The position numbers were made by a program, and so were the translations under genes. Positions 1 to 7,603 of a DNA stretch of 36,205 nt are shown piece after piece (the stretch's first letter is position 1; every line of letters starts with the position of its first letter). Source of the stretch: Sedimenticola sp. (GTDB lineage: Bacteria > Pseudomonadota > Gammaproteobacteria > Chromatiales > Chromatiaceae); the NCBI GenBank assembly GCA_027026755.1, contig JALVNE010000185.1, forward strand, positions 1 to 36,205, in the 5' to 3' direction. Below the pieces are notes generated by a model. The model was not told the DNA's origin and searched no databases. It saw nothing but the letters and a program-made list of their open reading frames with translations.

Positions 1-9
1 AAAAACTTC

Positions 10-36
10 TTAAGTTCCCCGTCCCCCTGACGATGA
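10..36 (+). promoter_or_regulatory. sigma-28 (FliA) type promoter of fliC
   Basis: TTAAGTTC at 10-17 and GACGATGA at 29-36 are separated by 11 bases. The family consensus is TAAAGTTT-N11-GCCGATAA, so each half matches 6 of 8 with exact spacing. Transcription would start near 45, giving a leader of about 90 bases. A sigma-28 gene (fliA) is present at 25023-25763, and flagellin is the standard target of that factor. Assignment is by consensus only. Confidence 0.65.
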
Positions 37-137
37 GGTTACTGGAAGCGGTGATTGTCTGGATCACATAGACATGTCCGCTAAAGACGAACGACGAGGG
101 CGATGCAGTTGCCCTTGATGCATAGGAGACTATGACC

Positions 138-971
138 ATGGCAATGGTAATCAACACAAACATCATGTCGCTGAATGCACAGCGCAATGTCAACAAGACC
201 AACAGCCAGCTGGCCACCGCCATGCAGCGCCTCTCCTCCGGCCTGCGGGTGAACAGCGCCAAGGACGATGCAGCCGGCCTCTACACTATCAATCGCATGA
301 CCGCGGATATCAAGGGCCTGAACCAGGCCGCGCGCAATGCCGCCGACGGCATTTCCCTGGCCCAGACCGCGGAAGCCGCCCTGGGTCAGATCGGCGACAA
401 CCTGCAGCGCATTCGTGAACTGGCTGTTCAGTCCGCCAACGGCACCGTGGAAGATCGTACCGGCATGCAGGCCGAGGTGGACCAGCTCACCGCGGAGATC
501 TACCGCATCGTTGGCAGCGCCAAGTTCAACAATGTACAGCTGCTCGATGGCACTTCCGGCGCCATCACCTTCCAGGTTGGCCAGGACAATGGCGAAACCA
601 TTTCCGTTGCCCAGGGTGACATGACCGGCCTCAATTCCTATGGCAACGCGGCCGGCACCGTTGACATCAGCACCCAGACTGCCGCCCAGGCAGTGATCGC
701 CAGTGGAGCCGCTGGCATCGACGCCGACATCGATGCGGTTTCCAGCGCCAGGGCCACCTATGGTGCGGTCCAGAACCGTTTCGAGGCGGTCATCAGCAGC
801 ATCCAGACTTATACCGAGAACCTGTCTGCTTCCCGCAGCCGGATTCAGGATGCGGACTTTGCTGCGGAAACAGCCAATCTGACCAAGGTACAGATTCTGC
901 AGCAGGCCGGTACAGCCATGCTTGCCCAGGCCAATGCGGCACCGCAGAACGTGCTTTCATTGCTGCGATAG
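138..971 (+). CDS. fliC: flagellin FliC
   Basis: Flagellin is the filament subunit, exported by the flagellar type III apparatus and polymerised under the FliD cap. The protein has about 277 residues. The N-terminal D0/D1 domain begins MAMVINTN and runs to about residue 140. The C-terminal D1/D0 domain covers about 190-277 and ends in the conserved PQNVLSLLR. Only about 50 residues lie between them, so this is a short flagellin without large outer D2/D3 domains. The usual GLAISNRM-type block reads GLYTINRM here, a mild departure. I chose ATG 138 because it gives the family N-terminus and lies 9 bases after AGGAG (124-128). ATG 132, only 3 bases after it, is possible. A sigma-28-type promoter lies upstream and flaG follows. 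Confidence 0.97.
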   Translation: MAMVINTNIMSLNAQRNVNKTNSQLATAMQRLSSGLRVNSAKDDAAGLYTINRMTADIKGLNQAARNAADGISLAQTAEAALGQIGDNLQRIRELAVQSANGTVEDRTGMQAEVDQLTAEIYRIVGSAKFNNVQLLDGTSGAITFQVGQDNGETISVAQGDMTGLNSYGNAAGTVDISTQTAAQAVIASGAAGIDADIDAVSSARATYGAVQNRFEAVISSIQTYTENLSASRSRIQDADFAAETANLTKVQILQQAGTAMLAQANAAPQNVLSLLR

Positions 972-984
972 GCGATAGCGATCA

Positions 985-1018
985 GCGACCTGGCCCGGTT
1001 GCAGCCCGGCCAGGTCGC
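985..1018 (+). other. strong stem-loop between fliC and flaG
   Basis: GCGACCTGGC (985-994) pairs perfectly with GCCAGGTCGC (1009-1018), giving a 10-bp GC-rich stem with a 14-base loop. No U-tract follows, so it is a poor intrinsic terminator. It may instead stabilise the 3' end of the abundant flagellin mRNA or reduce read-through into flaG, which starts 24 bases later. The role is inferred. Confidence 0.6.
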
Positions 1019-1041
1019 CAGCGACAGCAGAGGACCGGATC

Positions 1042-1419
1042 ATGGCCAATGAAATCGATTCCAATGTGATCCCGCTGGTGAGAGCCGCTTTGCCTGCCGG
1101 CATTCCCGCTGTCGGGGGTGCTCCTGAGCTGGAAGATGGACAGACGTTGCCGGATACCGGAAAAACCTTGCCGTCAGAACAGGAAAAGAACCTTTCACGA
1201 GACGCGATTTCATCAGCCGTGGACAACCTGAATCAGTATGTCCAGACCATCCGACGGGAACTCGAGTTCAGCATCGATGAGAACAGTGGCCGTACTGTTA
1301 TCAAGGTCCTGGATGCAGAAACCAAAGAAGTGATCCGCCAGATACCCCCGGAGGAAGTGGTTTCTCTTTCTCGAAATCTGAGCAAGAAAGCAAGTGCAAT
1401 CTTCTCCGGGGAAACCTGA
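1042..1419 (+). CDS. flaG: FlaG family protein
   Basis: Small protein of 125 residues. The first 50 residues are variable and Pro/Gly-rich. The conserved C-terminal half (about 55-120) contains the FlaG signature order: NQYVQTIRRELEFSIDENSG, then VIKVLDAETKEVIRQIPPEE. FlaG proteins are encoded between flagellin and fliD in many polar flagellates and influence filament length; the mechanism is unclear. The start ATG follows AGAGGA by several bases. The gene lies between the fliC hairpin and a sigma-54-type promoter for fliD. It may therefore be reached by read-through from the fliC promoter. Confidence 0.93.
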   Translation: MANEIDSNVIPLVRAALPAGIPAVGGAPELEDGQTLPDTGKTLPSEQEKNLSRDAISSAVDNLNQYVQTIRRELEFSIDENSGRTVIKVLDAETKEVIRQIPPEEVVSLSRNLSKKASAIFSGET

Positions 1420-1421
1420 GT

Positions 1422-1437
1422 TGGCATGATGATTGCT
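1422..1437 (+). promoter_or_regulatory. sigma-54 promoter of fliDST
   Basis: TGGCATGATGATTGCT fits the -24/-12 consensus TGGCAY-N5-TTGCW at every conserved position, with GG and GC exactly 10 bases apart. Transcription would start near 1449, about 24 bases before the fliD ATG. Regulation by FleR or a FleQ-like activator is inferred from the family. Confidence 0.8.
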
Positions 1438-1472
1438 GTTTTACTAATCGTACAAACCCCTGTAGCGAGGCA

Positions 1473-2822
1473 ATGATGATTACAGCACCGGGAGTCGGGT
1501 CAGGTCTGGACGTACAATCCATCGTCAGCCAGTTGATGGCCCTGGAACGCCGGCCACTGGAAGCCCTGGCGCGCAGGCAGGATCAGTATGAAGCGCAACT
1601 GAGCGCCTACGGACAGCTGAAGAGCGCGCTCTCCAGTTTCCAGGATGCCATGGATGAGCTTGGCGCCACAGACGCGTTCAAGATCTATGCTGCGACTTCT
1701 GCCGATGAATCTGCCCTGGAAGTCTTCGCCAGCAGCAGCGCCTCCCTGGGAACCTACAATGTACGGGTGGAGCGCCTAGCCGCCAATCACAAGATGGCTT
1801 CTGCCGAATTGGCAGATACCACGACTTTTGGCGGGACAGCCGGGGACAGTCTCACCATACAGGTCGGATCAGTGGCCACCAACAGCATTGCCGTGGACCT
1901 GGGTACCACGATGTCCATGGAAGACATCCGCGACCAGATAAATGATGCGGCTGATAACCCGGGGGTCACGGCAACCATCATCAATGGGAACAACGGCAAC
2001 CAGAAGCTGATTCTGACGGCTGACGAGACAGGAAGCTCATCGGCCATTTCCCTTTCCTACGGCGGAAGCATCGATGCATCCACCTTCGGCATGCACACTC
2101 TCAACGACATAGGCGGAGATCTGAGCCTGCTGGATTCCAAGATCAGCGTGGACGGATACAGCATCACCCGTTCCACCAATACCCTGACCGATGTCATTCA
2201 GGGCGTGACTCTGGATCTTCGTTCTGCCCGCCCTGGTGTGGATATCCAGGTGACCGTGGAGCGGGATATTTCGGCTGTAGAGGCGTCCGTACAGGGATTT
2301 GCGGATGCCTACAATGAGCTGCGCAGCAGCATCCGCAGCCTGCGTGAAGGGCAGCTGGAGGCCGACATCACCCTGCTGAGCATCGAACGGGGACTGCTGG
2401 GCATTCTCAACACTCCCACTGCTGCGGGAACTTTCAGTCATTTGACGCAAATCGGTGTTTCCATCCAGAAAGACGGCAGCATGAGCGTGAACAGCAGTCG
2501 GCTGGGAGAAGCCCTGAACACGGACTATGGGGCAGTTGCCGAACTTTTTGCCAAGGCCGACAGCGGTTATGCCGTGCGGCTTGGATCTCGCATCGGAATG
2601 TGGCTGGAGGACGGGGGCTTGATCGACTCCCGTACCCATGGACTGGACTCCCGTATCGAAGACCTGGAAGACAGGCAGAGCGCCATGGACCGCCGCCTCG
2701 CCCAGGTGGAAGCGCGTTATCTGAAGCAGTTTTCCAGCCTCGATTCCCTGATGTCTCAACTCCAGGGAACCAGCAATTTCCTCACATCCCAGCTGGCTTC
2801 CCTGCCCGGGGCCGGCCAATAG
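1473..2822 (+). CDS. fliD: flagellar hook-associated protein 2 (filament cap) FliD
   Basis: 449 residues. FliD forms the cap that helps flagellin fold at the tip of the growing filament. The N-terminal FliD_N region includes APGVGSGLDVQSIVSQLMAL. A central region (about 60-230) carries a flagellin-hook-IN-like segment. The C-terminal FliD_C region (about 240-440) includes FADAYNELRSSIRSLREG and ends in a coiled coil. The length is typical. Two adjacent ATGs (1473 and 1476) follow GAGG at 1467-1470; 1476 has the better spacing and the choice changes one residue. It has its own sigma-54-type promoter and is followed by fliS. Confidence 0.95.
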   Translation: MMITAPGVGSGLDVQSIVSQLMALERRPLEALARRQDQYEAQLSAYGQLKSALSSFQDAMDELGATDAFKIYAATSADESALEVFASSSASLGTYNVRVERLAANHKMASAELADTTTFGGTAGDSLTIQVGSVATNSIAVDLGTTMSMEDIRDQINDAADNPGVTATIINGNNGNQKLILTADETGSSSAISLSYGGSIDASTFGMHTLNDIGGDLSLLDSKISVDGYSITRSTNTLTDVIQGVTLDLRSARPGVDIQVTVERDISAVEASVQGFADAYNELRSSIRSLREGQLEADITLLSIERGLLGILNTPTAAGTFSHLTQIGVSIQKDGSMSVNSSRLGEALNTDYGAVAELFAKADSGYAVRLGSRIGMWLEDGGLIDSRTHGLDSRIEDLEDRQSAMDRRLAQVEARYLKQFSSLDSLMSQLQGTSNFLTSQLASLPGAGQ

Positions 2823-2882
2823 GCGTCTTTGCAACAACGATATCACTATCCTGAATGGAACGGACACAGCGGAGAAAACCAC

Positions 2883-3311
2883 ATGAGCTATCCTGCCACA
2901 CAGAATGCAGCCAACCACTACAGCCAGGTTGATACCTACACAGGCGTTACCGGCGCAGATTCACATCGCCTGGTGCTGATGTTGCTCAATGGCGCGCTCA
3001 GCTATATTGCTGTCGCCAAGGGAAGCATCGAACGTGGCGATGTGCCGGCAAAGGGCGAGGCCATTGGGCAAGCCATCTCCATCGTCAACGGGCTTCGCGG
3101 CAGCCTGGATCTGAAAGTGGGAGGGGAGCTGGCGGAAAATCTGGACCGCCTCTATGACTATATGGAAAGACGGCTGCTGGACGCCAACCTGCGTAGCGAT
3201 GCCGCCATGCTGGAGGAAGTGTCCAGCTTGCTGCACGCGATCAAGGACGGTTGGCTGGCCATTCCACCAGAGGTGCGCGCCAATCCGACAGAGGCCGCCG
3301 CTGCCGATTAA
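2883..3311 (+). CDS. fliS: flagellin export chaperone FliS
   Basis: 142 residues. FliS binds the disordered C-terminus of flagellin in the cytoplasm, prevents early polymerisation and delivers it to the export gate. The family features are visible: the N-terminal NHYSQVDTYTGVTGADSHRL stretch, LVLMLLNGALSYIAVAKGSI, and the later DYMERRLLDANLRSDA. The start at 2883 (MSYPATQ) follows GGAGA and fits the family. The frame is open to 2829 but that extension has no family support. The stop TAA overlaps a possible ATG (3311) of the next frame, so fliS and fliT may be translationally coupled. Confidence 0.95.
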   Translation: MSYPATQNAANHYSQVDTYTGVTGADSHRLVLMLLNGALSYIAVAKGSIERGDVPAKGEAIGQAISIVNGLRGSLDLKVGGELAENLDRLYDYMERRLLDANLRSDAAMLEEVSSLLHAIKDGWLAIPPEVRANPTEAAAAD

Positions 3312-3364
3312 TGGTGTTTTTCAACTGCTTGTTGGGATTGGAAGCACGCGCGGAGGATGCCTCG

Positions 3365-3715
3365 ATGGATGATCAGGAAGAACTTCTGCAGGAACTGCTT
3401 TCCCTGCACCATCTCATGTTGCAATGGGCGGAAGAAGGAAAGTGGCTGGATGTCGCGGCAGTGGAGAAGATCCGTCAGGAACACCTGAAAACATTTTTCC
3501 AAGCGCCCATAAGTCAAGATCGGCTGACAGAAGTCCGTGCCGCCCTGAAAACCATGTTGAGCATCAATGACAAGCTCATGGGTCTGGCGAAGAAAAGCAG
3601 GGGCGGATTGGGGCAGGACATCAGTTCTATTCAAAAAGGCCGCCGCGCCCTGGCAGCCTATGGGCAGAACACCGCTTCCGCCCGACAGCCGGTTGAACGC
3701 GCCCATTCAGGTTGA
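3365..3715 (+). CDS. fliT: FliT-like flagellar export chaperone
   Basis: 116 residues, mostly charged alpha-helix, starting MDDQEELLQELLSLHHLMLQ. FliT proteins are small helical chaperones of FliD. This family is weakly conserved, so the name rests mainly on position directly after fliS, size and helical pattern. I chose ATG 3365 because GGAGG (3352-3356) lies 8 bases upstream. ATG 3311, overlapping the fliS stop, would add 18 residues but lacks a comparable ribosome binding site. This is the last gene of the filament block. An inverted gene and a fragment of a repeat follow. Confidence 0.75.
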   Translation: MDDQEELLQELLSLHHLMLQWAEEGKWLDVAAVEKIRQEHLKTFFQAPISQDRLTEVRAALKTMLSINDKLMGLAKKSRGGLGQDISSIQKGRRALAAYGQNTASARQPVERAHSG

Positions 3716-3741
3716 CCGTCATGACGGGCTATTGTCCCTTC

Positions 3742-3780
3742 CAGAGCATGGATGCATCGCCATTTTCGATGGCGGTAAGC
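3742..3780 (+). repeat. degenerate copy of the three-hairpin repeat
   Basis: The segment ending CATTTTCGATGGCGGTAAGC (3761-3780) differs at one base from the central hairpin of the copy at 25791-25949 (read on the minus strand). The preceding GGATGCATCGC also matches. The right arm and third hairpin are absent, so this is a fragment. It lies in the 114-base gap between the convergent fliT and the inverted gene. I see no clear terminator for either gene there. Confidence 0.55.
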
Positions 3781-3829
3781 GGCGTACTTCCACATCAAAA
3801 CCTGCACTGCGATACAATTTCATGCCCGG

Positions 3830-4321
3830 TCAATAGTTACTCCACAGGGATTCTTCCAGCCCGTTTTCACGAGTCCAGACCAGTTCGCCGATGATCTCGA
3901 ATTTGGCGACTGACATGGCTCCCCGTTTGCTGCGCCTGCCGGAAGCATCCGACAAGGCGTCGAGAATCTCCTCCCGGGGTGCCTCGTAGATCTTGAAGGG
4001 TTCGAAATTCGCATCCAGCAGCACCAGGGCGATATGCGTCCAGTCTCCATTGGTATTCAGCTGTCCGATGCGGTAGCCGGGTTTGCCTTCCTTGAAGATG
4101 ACCCGTCCCTTGATCTGGTAGCGCCGGCCACTGTGTTCACCCGTGCCCGTGGCGTCCACCCCGGGCGCTCTTGGGTCCAGGAGCTGCAATCCAAGGTGCT
4201 TGGCCGCATCGAAACGGGCAATTTCTCCCGTGACCGGCAATGTCTGACCGGTGGTTTCACGGTACCTGGCAGCCAGTCGTCGTGTTTCCGCGATCAGCTC
4301 TTCCAGTGCGTATAAAGGCAA
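3830..4321 (-). CDS. conserved-looking protein of unknown function with PD-(D/E)XK nuclease-like motifs
   Basis: 163 residues if translation starts at TTG (4321 down to 4319), which has AAAGGA 8 bases upstream on the minus strand. The frame is open to 4447 but that extension does not look like protein of this family. Residues 1-25 are helical. Then come TGEIARFDAAKHLGL (E33), GVDA (D56) and YQIKGR (Q69, K71). E, then D, then Q-x-K is the order of catalytic residues in PD-(D/E)XK-type nucleases. Small DUF6998-like proteins also show this pattern, as I recall them. The nuclease reading is inference. The gene is convergent with fliT and divergent from fleS, so it forms its own unit, and it occupies the place of fleQ in Pseudomonas-type loci. 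Confidence 0.75.
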   Translation of the reverse strand: MPLYALEELIAETRRLAARYRETTGQTLPVTGEIARFDAAKHLGLQLLDPRAPGVDATGTGEHSGRRYQIKGRVIFKEGKPGYRIGQLNTNGDWTHIALVLLDANFEPFKIYEAPREEILDALSDASGRRSKRGAMSVAKFEIIGELVWTRENGLEESLWSNY

Positions 4322-4363
4322 GTTTCGGTTCCTTTGATGTCGGCGAGGTGTTGTGGCAAGCCA

Positions 4364-4372
4364 ATCATAGCA
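4364..4372 (-). promoter_or_regulatory. extended -10 promoter of the inverted gene
   Basis: On the minus strand this reads TGCTATGAT, an extended -10 element (TGn plus TATGAT, 5 of 6 to TATAAT). No good -35 hexamer is present. Transcription would start near 4357, giving a 5' leader of about 36 bases before the TTG start at 4321. Confidence 0.4.
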
Positions 4373-4437
4373 AAGCCTGCCCGGCAGCTTGCCGGAAAGC
4401 GGTAAGAAAGAAATCCTACGCCCGTTTTTCTGACGGA

Positions 4438-4469
4438 TTGGCGTCATTCAGACGTTTCCTTGACGCCAA
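4438..4469. promoter_or_regulatory. 9-bp inverted repeat upstream of fleSR, possible activator site
   Basis: TTGGCGTCA (4438-4446) and TGACGCCAA (4461-4469) are perfect inverted copies separated by 14 bases. The centre lies about 130 bases before the expected fleS transcription start. Enhancer-binding activators of sigma-54 promoters commonly bind at that distance. No U-tract follows, so it is not an obvious terminator. Binding by a FleQ-like protein is inference. The rest of 4322-4558 shows nothing else I can name apart from the minus-strand promoter. Confidence 0.4.
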
Positions 4470-4558
4470 CGGGATCATGAGGCCTGTTCCTCCGTGCCAA
4501 TTCCTTGTCGTCGTTTCAGTCTGTGCTCCAAGTTATTGAATATCAAGCGCAGAAAAAT

Positions 4559-4574
4559 GGGCACGATACTTGCT
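4559..4574 (+). promoter_or_regulatory. sigma-54 promoter of fleSR
   Basis: GGGCACGATACTTGCT matches TGGCAC-N5-TTGCT at all positions but the first, with exact 10-base spacing between GG and GC. Transcription would start near 4586, 34 bases before fleS. In Pseudomonas-type cascades fleSR is activated by FleQ with sigma-54; no fleQ is seen here. Confidence 0.8.
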
Positions 4575-4619
4575 TTCTCTCGGATGACAATGGATTTTTC
4601 ATGTTGAGGGGCTATAACG

Positions 4620-5864
4620 ATGACGGCAGCCAGTTCCCGGACCGCCAGACAACTGGAAGATGCCTTCCTGGCGTTCAACCAGTTGAGCGCGCAGCTGTCC
4701 AGCTCCTACAGTGAGCTGCAGAACCAGGTCGTCAAGCTCACCCGGGAACTCAACAGGGCGCGCGACGAGAAAGTTCGCGAACTGGAAGCAAAGGAACGGC
4801 TGGCGGATCAGCTGGACAAGTTGCTGCAGGCCCTGCCCGCCGGTGTCCTGGTGCTGGACCGGCGGGGCCGTGTCAGGGATGCCAATCGCCTTGCCCGAAA
4901 CATGCTCGGCACAGATCTGGTGGGCCGGGACTGGGTCGAGATTTCCCTGTCCGCCTTCGCTGCCGGTGGTGATGAACTGCGCCTGAAGGATGGCCGCTGG
5001 ATCAGCCTTTCCATGAGTCGGCTCGACAGGGAAAGTGGAAAGATTCTCCTGCTCACCGATATCAGCGAAACCCGGCGTCTTCAGGGGCTGCTCGATCAGC
5101 ACCAGCGGCTCACTGCTCTGGGAGAGATGTCCGCCAGGCTGGCGCACCAGGTCCGTACTCCCCTGTCCACCCTGTTGCTCTACCTGTCCCAGGTGGAGAG
5201 TGAAAGCCTGGATTCAGTCAGAAGAAAGGAGCTTGCTTCGAGAATGCGGGAATGCCTTCATCATATGGAGCAGACGACCCTCAACATGCTCGCTTATGCG
5301 CGCCGTGACCATGACAGGAAAGAGCCCTTCCTGGTTTGCGACGTCATCGAGAACCTGGTCCAGACCATGAAAGCCGAGCTGGAGCGCAGGCAGGCCGTGT
5401 TGGATGTCTCCTGTGCCGGGGAAGACATCTGCATCAGGGGAAACAAGGATGCCTTCCTCGGTGCAATGGTCAATCTGCTGAGTAATGCCCTGGAGGCCTG
5501 CGAGGCACGGCCCGAATTGCAGCTGCGGGTTTATCGCGCTGCCGAGGGCGCCACGGTCATCGAACTTGCGGACAACGGCAGAGGCATGAGCGAAAAGGTG
5601 ATGGAGCGGGTCTTCGAGCCTTTCTATACCACCCGCAGTTCGGGTACGGGACTGGGTCTTGCCGTGGTGAAGGCGGTGATCCAGGGGCTGGGGGGAGAGA
5701 TCCATCTGCATTCCGCAATCGGCCGGGGAACCCGGGTTCATATCCGCATACCCGGCCAGAATATCCAGGATGTATTGCCTGCCGCCATGCTCCCGGACCA
5801 TACCCCGGCCCTGGCTTCGGCGCAGCTGAGAGCCGCTTCAGAGACATCCAGAACAACGGAGTAG
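4620..5864 (+). CDS. fleS: flagellar sensor histidine kinase FleS/FlrB
   Basis: 414 residues, cytoplasmic, with no membrane segment. Order: helical/coiled-coil region 20-70, PAS-like domain about 70-150, HisKA with phospho-acceptor H176 in RLAHQVRTPLS, and a HATPase domain. The HATPase domain has the N box NLLSNALEA (N289), DNGRG (318-322) and GTGLGLA (342-348). FleS phosphorylates FleR to switch on middle flagellar genes (hook, basal body). The start ATG follows GAGG (4606-4609) by 10 bases. fleR begins 6 bases after the stop, so the pair is co-transcribed from the sigma-54-type promoter upstream. Confidence 0.94.
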   Translation: MTAASSRTARQLEDAFLAFNQLSAQLSSSYSELQNQVVKLTRELNRARDEKVRELEAKERLADQLDKLLQALPAGVLVLDRRGRVRDANRLARNMLGTDLVGRDWVEISLSAFAAGGDELRLKDGRWISLSMSRLDRESGKILLLTDISETRRLQGLLDQHQRLTALGEMSARLAHQVRTPLSTLLLYLSQVESESLDSVRRKELASRMRECLHHMEQTTLNMLAYARRDHDRKEPFLVCDVIENLVQTMKAELERRQAVLDVSCAGEDICIRGNKDAFLGAMVNLLSNALEACEARPELQLRVYRAAEGATVIELADNGRGMSEKVMERVFEPFYTTRSSGTGLGLAVVKAVIQGLGGEIHLHSAIGRGTRVHIRIPGQNIQDVLPAAMLPDHTPALASAQLRAASETSRTTE

Positions 5865-5869
5865 AACGT

Positions 5870-7210
5870 ATGAGCAATGAAGTGATCCTGATCGTGGAAG
5901 ACGACAAGCCCTTGCAGAAGGCCCTGGGTGAAACGCTTGGCATCGCTGGCTACAGGGTGCATGCCGCCGATGACGGAGAACAGGCTCTGGCAGTGCTGGC
6001 GCGTCATGGGGACATCAGTCTGGTGGTTACCGATATCCAGATGAAACCCATGGATGGTTACACCTTGCTGAAACAGATACGTCGCAGATACCGCGGCCTC
6101 CCTGTCATTGTCATGACCGCCTACGGCACCATAGACAGTGCCGTGAATGCCATCCAGGAAGGGGCGGTGGATTACCTGGTCAAACCACTGGAAGCCGAGC
6201 AGTTGCTGTCCATGGTAGAGCGCCATGTCATGCCGGGAGAGCCCGATACCCAAGGAACCATGGTAGTGGCGGACCCGGTCAGCCGGGAACTGGCCCGCCT
6301 GGCGAGACGCGTCGCCGGCTGTGACGCAACGGTGATGATCACCGGGGAGTCCGGCACGGGAAAAGAGGTGCTGGCGCGATACATCCATGGGCATTCACAG
6401 CGTTCCCGGCAGCCCTTCGTGGCAATCAACTGCGCGGCCATCCCGGAAAACATGCTGGAAGCAGTTCTGTTCGGCTATGAGAAGGGCGCTTTCACCGGGG
6501 CCCACCAATCCTGCCCGGGAAAGTTCGAGCAGGCTCAGGGTGGCACCCTGCTGCTGGATGAGATAACGGAAATGGATGTAGGGCTGCAAGCCAAGCTGCT
6601 CAGGGTACTCCAGGAAAAAGAGGTGGAGCGGCTGGGAGGCCGGAGGATGATCAGGCTAGACGTGCGCGTGCTGGCCACCAGCAACCGGGATCTTGCCCAG
6701 GCAGTCCGCGAGGGCCGCTTTCGGGAGGACCTCTATTACCGGCTGAATGTCTTTCCCCTGGAACTGCCGCCCCTGAGAAAACGCCGGGAAGACATCCTGC
6801 CCCTGGCCCGCAAGTTCATTTCCCGTTACCTGGGTGATCAGCCCTATCCCGAACTCTGCAGGGATGCCATGGGAAAGCTGCAGGAATACGACTGGCCCGG
6901 CAATGTGAGGGAACTGGAAAACGTCATCCAGCGGGCGTTGATTCTGAAGCAGGGTACGAAAATCGTGGCGGAGGATATCCATTTCGAGCAAATGACCGGG
7001 TACGGGCACCAGGCTGATGCCACGGTCGCAGTCACCGCTGGGGAGCGTCTGGACAACACCCTGCGCCAGCAGGAAGCGGACATCATCATCAATGCCCTCG
7101 AGGAAGGGGGCAGCCGCACGGAAGTGGCGAAGAAACTGGGGATCAGTCCCCGTACCCTGCGCTACAAGCTGGCAAAACTGCGTGATGCGGGAATATCCGT
7201 TCCCGCCTGA
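5870..7210 (+). CDS. fleR: sigma-54-dependent flagellar response regulator FleR/FlrC
   Basis: 446 residues. The receiver domain (about 4-120) has the acidic pair D11/D12, phospho-acceptor D55 (VVTDIQMKPMDG) and the lysine of YLVKP. The AAA+ domain (about 135-365) has Walker A GESGTGKE, the sigma-54-contacting loop GAFTGA and Walker B GGTLLLDE. The C-terminal Fis-type helix-turn-helix ends RTEVAKKLGISPRTLRYKLA. All key residues are intact, so it should be a competent activator of sigma-54 promoters such as those mapped before fliD, fliK and fliL; which ones it really controls is inferred. It follows fleS by 6 bases. Confidence 0.95.
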   Translation: MSNEVILIVEDDKPLQKALGETLGIAGYRVHAADDGEQALAVLARHGDISLVVTDIQMKPMDGYTLLKQIRRRYRGLPVIVMTAYGTIDSAVNAIQEGAVDYLVKPLEAEQLLSMVERHVMPGEPDTQGTMVVADPVSRELARLARRVAGCDATVMITGESGTGKEVLARYIHGHSQRSRQPFVAINCAAIPENMLEAVLFGYEKGAFTGAHQSCPGKFEQAQGGTLLLDEITEMDVGLQAKLLRVLQEKEVERLGGRRMIRLDVRVLATSNRDLAQAVREGRFREDLYYRLNVFPLELPPLRKRREDILPLARKFISRYLGDQPYPELCRDAMGKLQEYDWPGNVRELENVIQRALILKQGTKIVAEDIHFEQMTGYGHQADATVAVTAGERLDNTLRQQEADIIINALEEGGSRTEVAKKLGISPRTLRYKLAKLRDAGISVPA

Positions 7211-7260
7211 GGGAAGCATCGTCGATCAATGAAACGGGTCTAGATATCAAGGAGATCATC

Positions 7261-7581
7261 ATGAGTACCGTAGATGTCAATCAACTCCTGAACCAGATGA
7301 AGCACATGGCTGCCCTGGCCGACAGGAAGCCGGAGGCGGCCCCGGACAACACGAGTGGTCTTGATTTTGAGAATGTGCTGCGTGACTCCATCGAAACCGT
7401 CAATGATATCCAGAGTCATGCCTCGGACATGGCGCAGAAATTCGAACTGGGTGATCCCTCGGTGAATCTCACCGAGGTGGTGGTGGAACTGCAGAAAGCC
7501 AGTGTGTCTTTCGAGGCGATGAAACAGGTAAGAAACAAACTGCTCAGCGCCTACAAGGACGTAATGAGCATGCAGGTCTAG
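7261..7581 (+). CDS. fliE: flagellar hook-basal body protein FliE
   Basis: 106 residues. FliE joins the MS ring to the rod and is exported early. The conserved C-terminal half is present: FENVLRDSIETVNDIQ, then LTEVVVELQKASVSFEAMKQ and RNKLLSAYKDVMSMQV at the end. The length is normal. ATG 7261 follows AAGGAG with good spacing. It starts the fliEFGHIJ block 50 bases after fleR. I found no sigma-54-type site in that gap, so it may be read from the fleSR promoter. Confidence 0.96.
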   Translation: MSTVDVNQLLNQMKHMAALADRKPEAAPDNTSGLDFENVLRDSIETVNDIQSHASDMAQKFELGDPSVNLTEVVVELQKASVSFEAMKQVRNKLLSAYKDVMSMQV

Positions 7582-7603
7582 ATGCGGCAGAGCGGGTGAA
7601 ATC

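Noticed and set aside
82..106. Second sigma-28-like site (TAAAGACG and GGCGATGC) before fliC
   Set aside because: The spacing is two bases short; the site at 10-36 has exact spacing and better halves.
991..1005. Sigma-54-like GG-N10-GC in TGGCCCGGTTGCAGC before flaG
   Set aside because: The spacing fits but the -12 half is poor and the site lies inside the GC-rich hairpin, which explains the sequence better.
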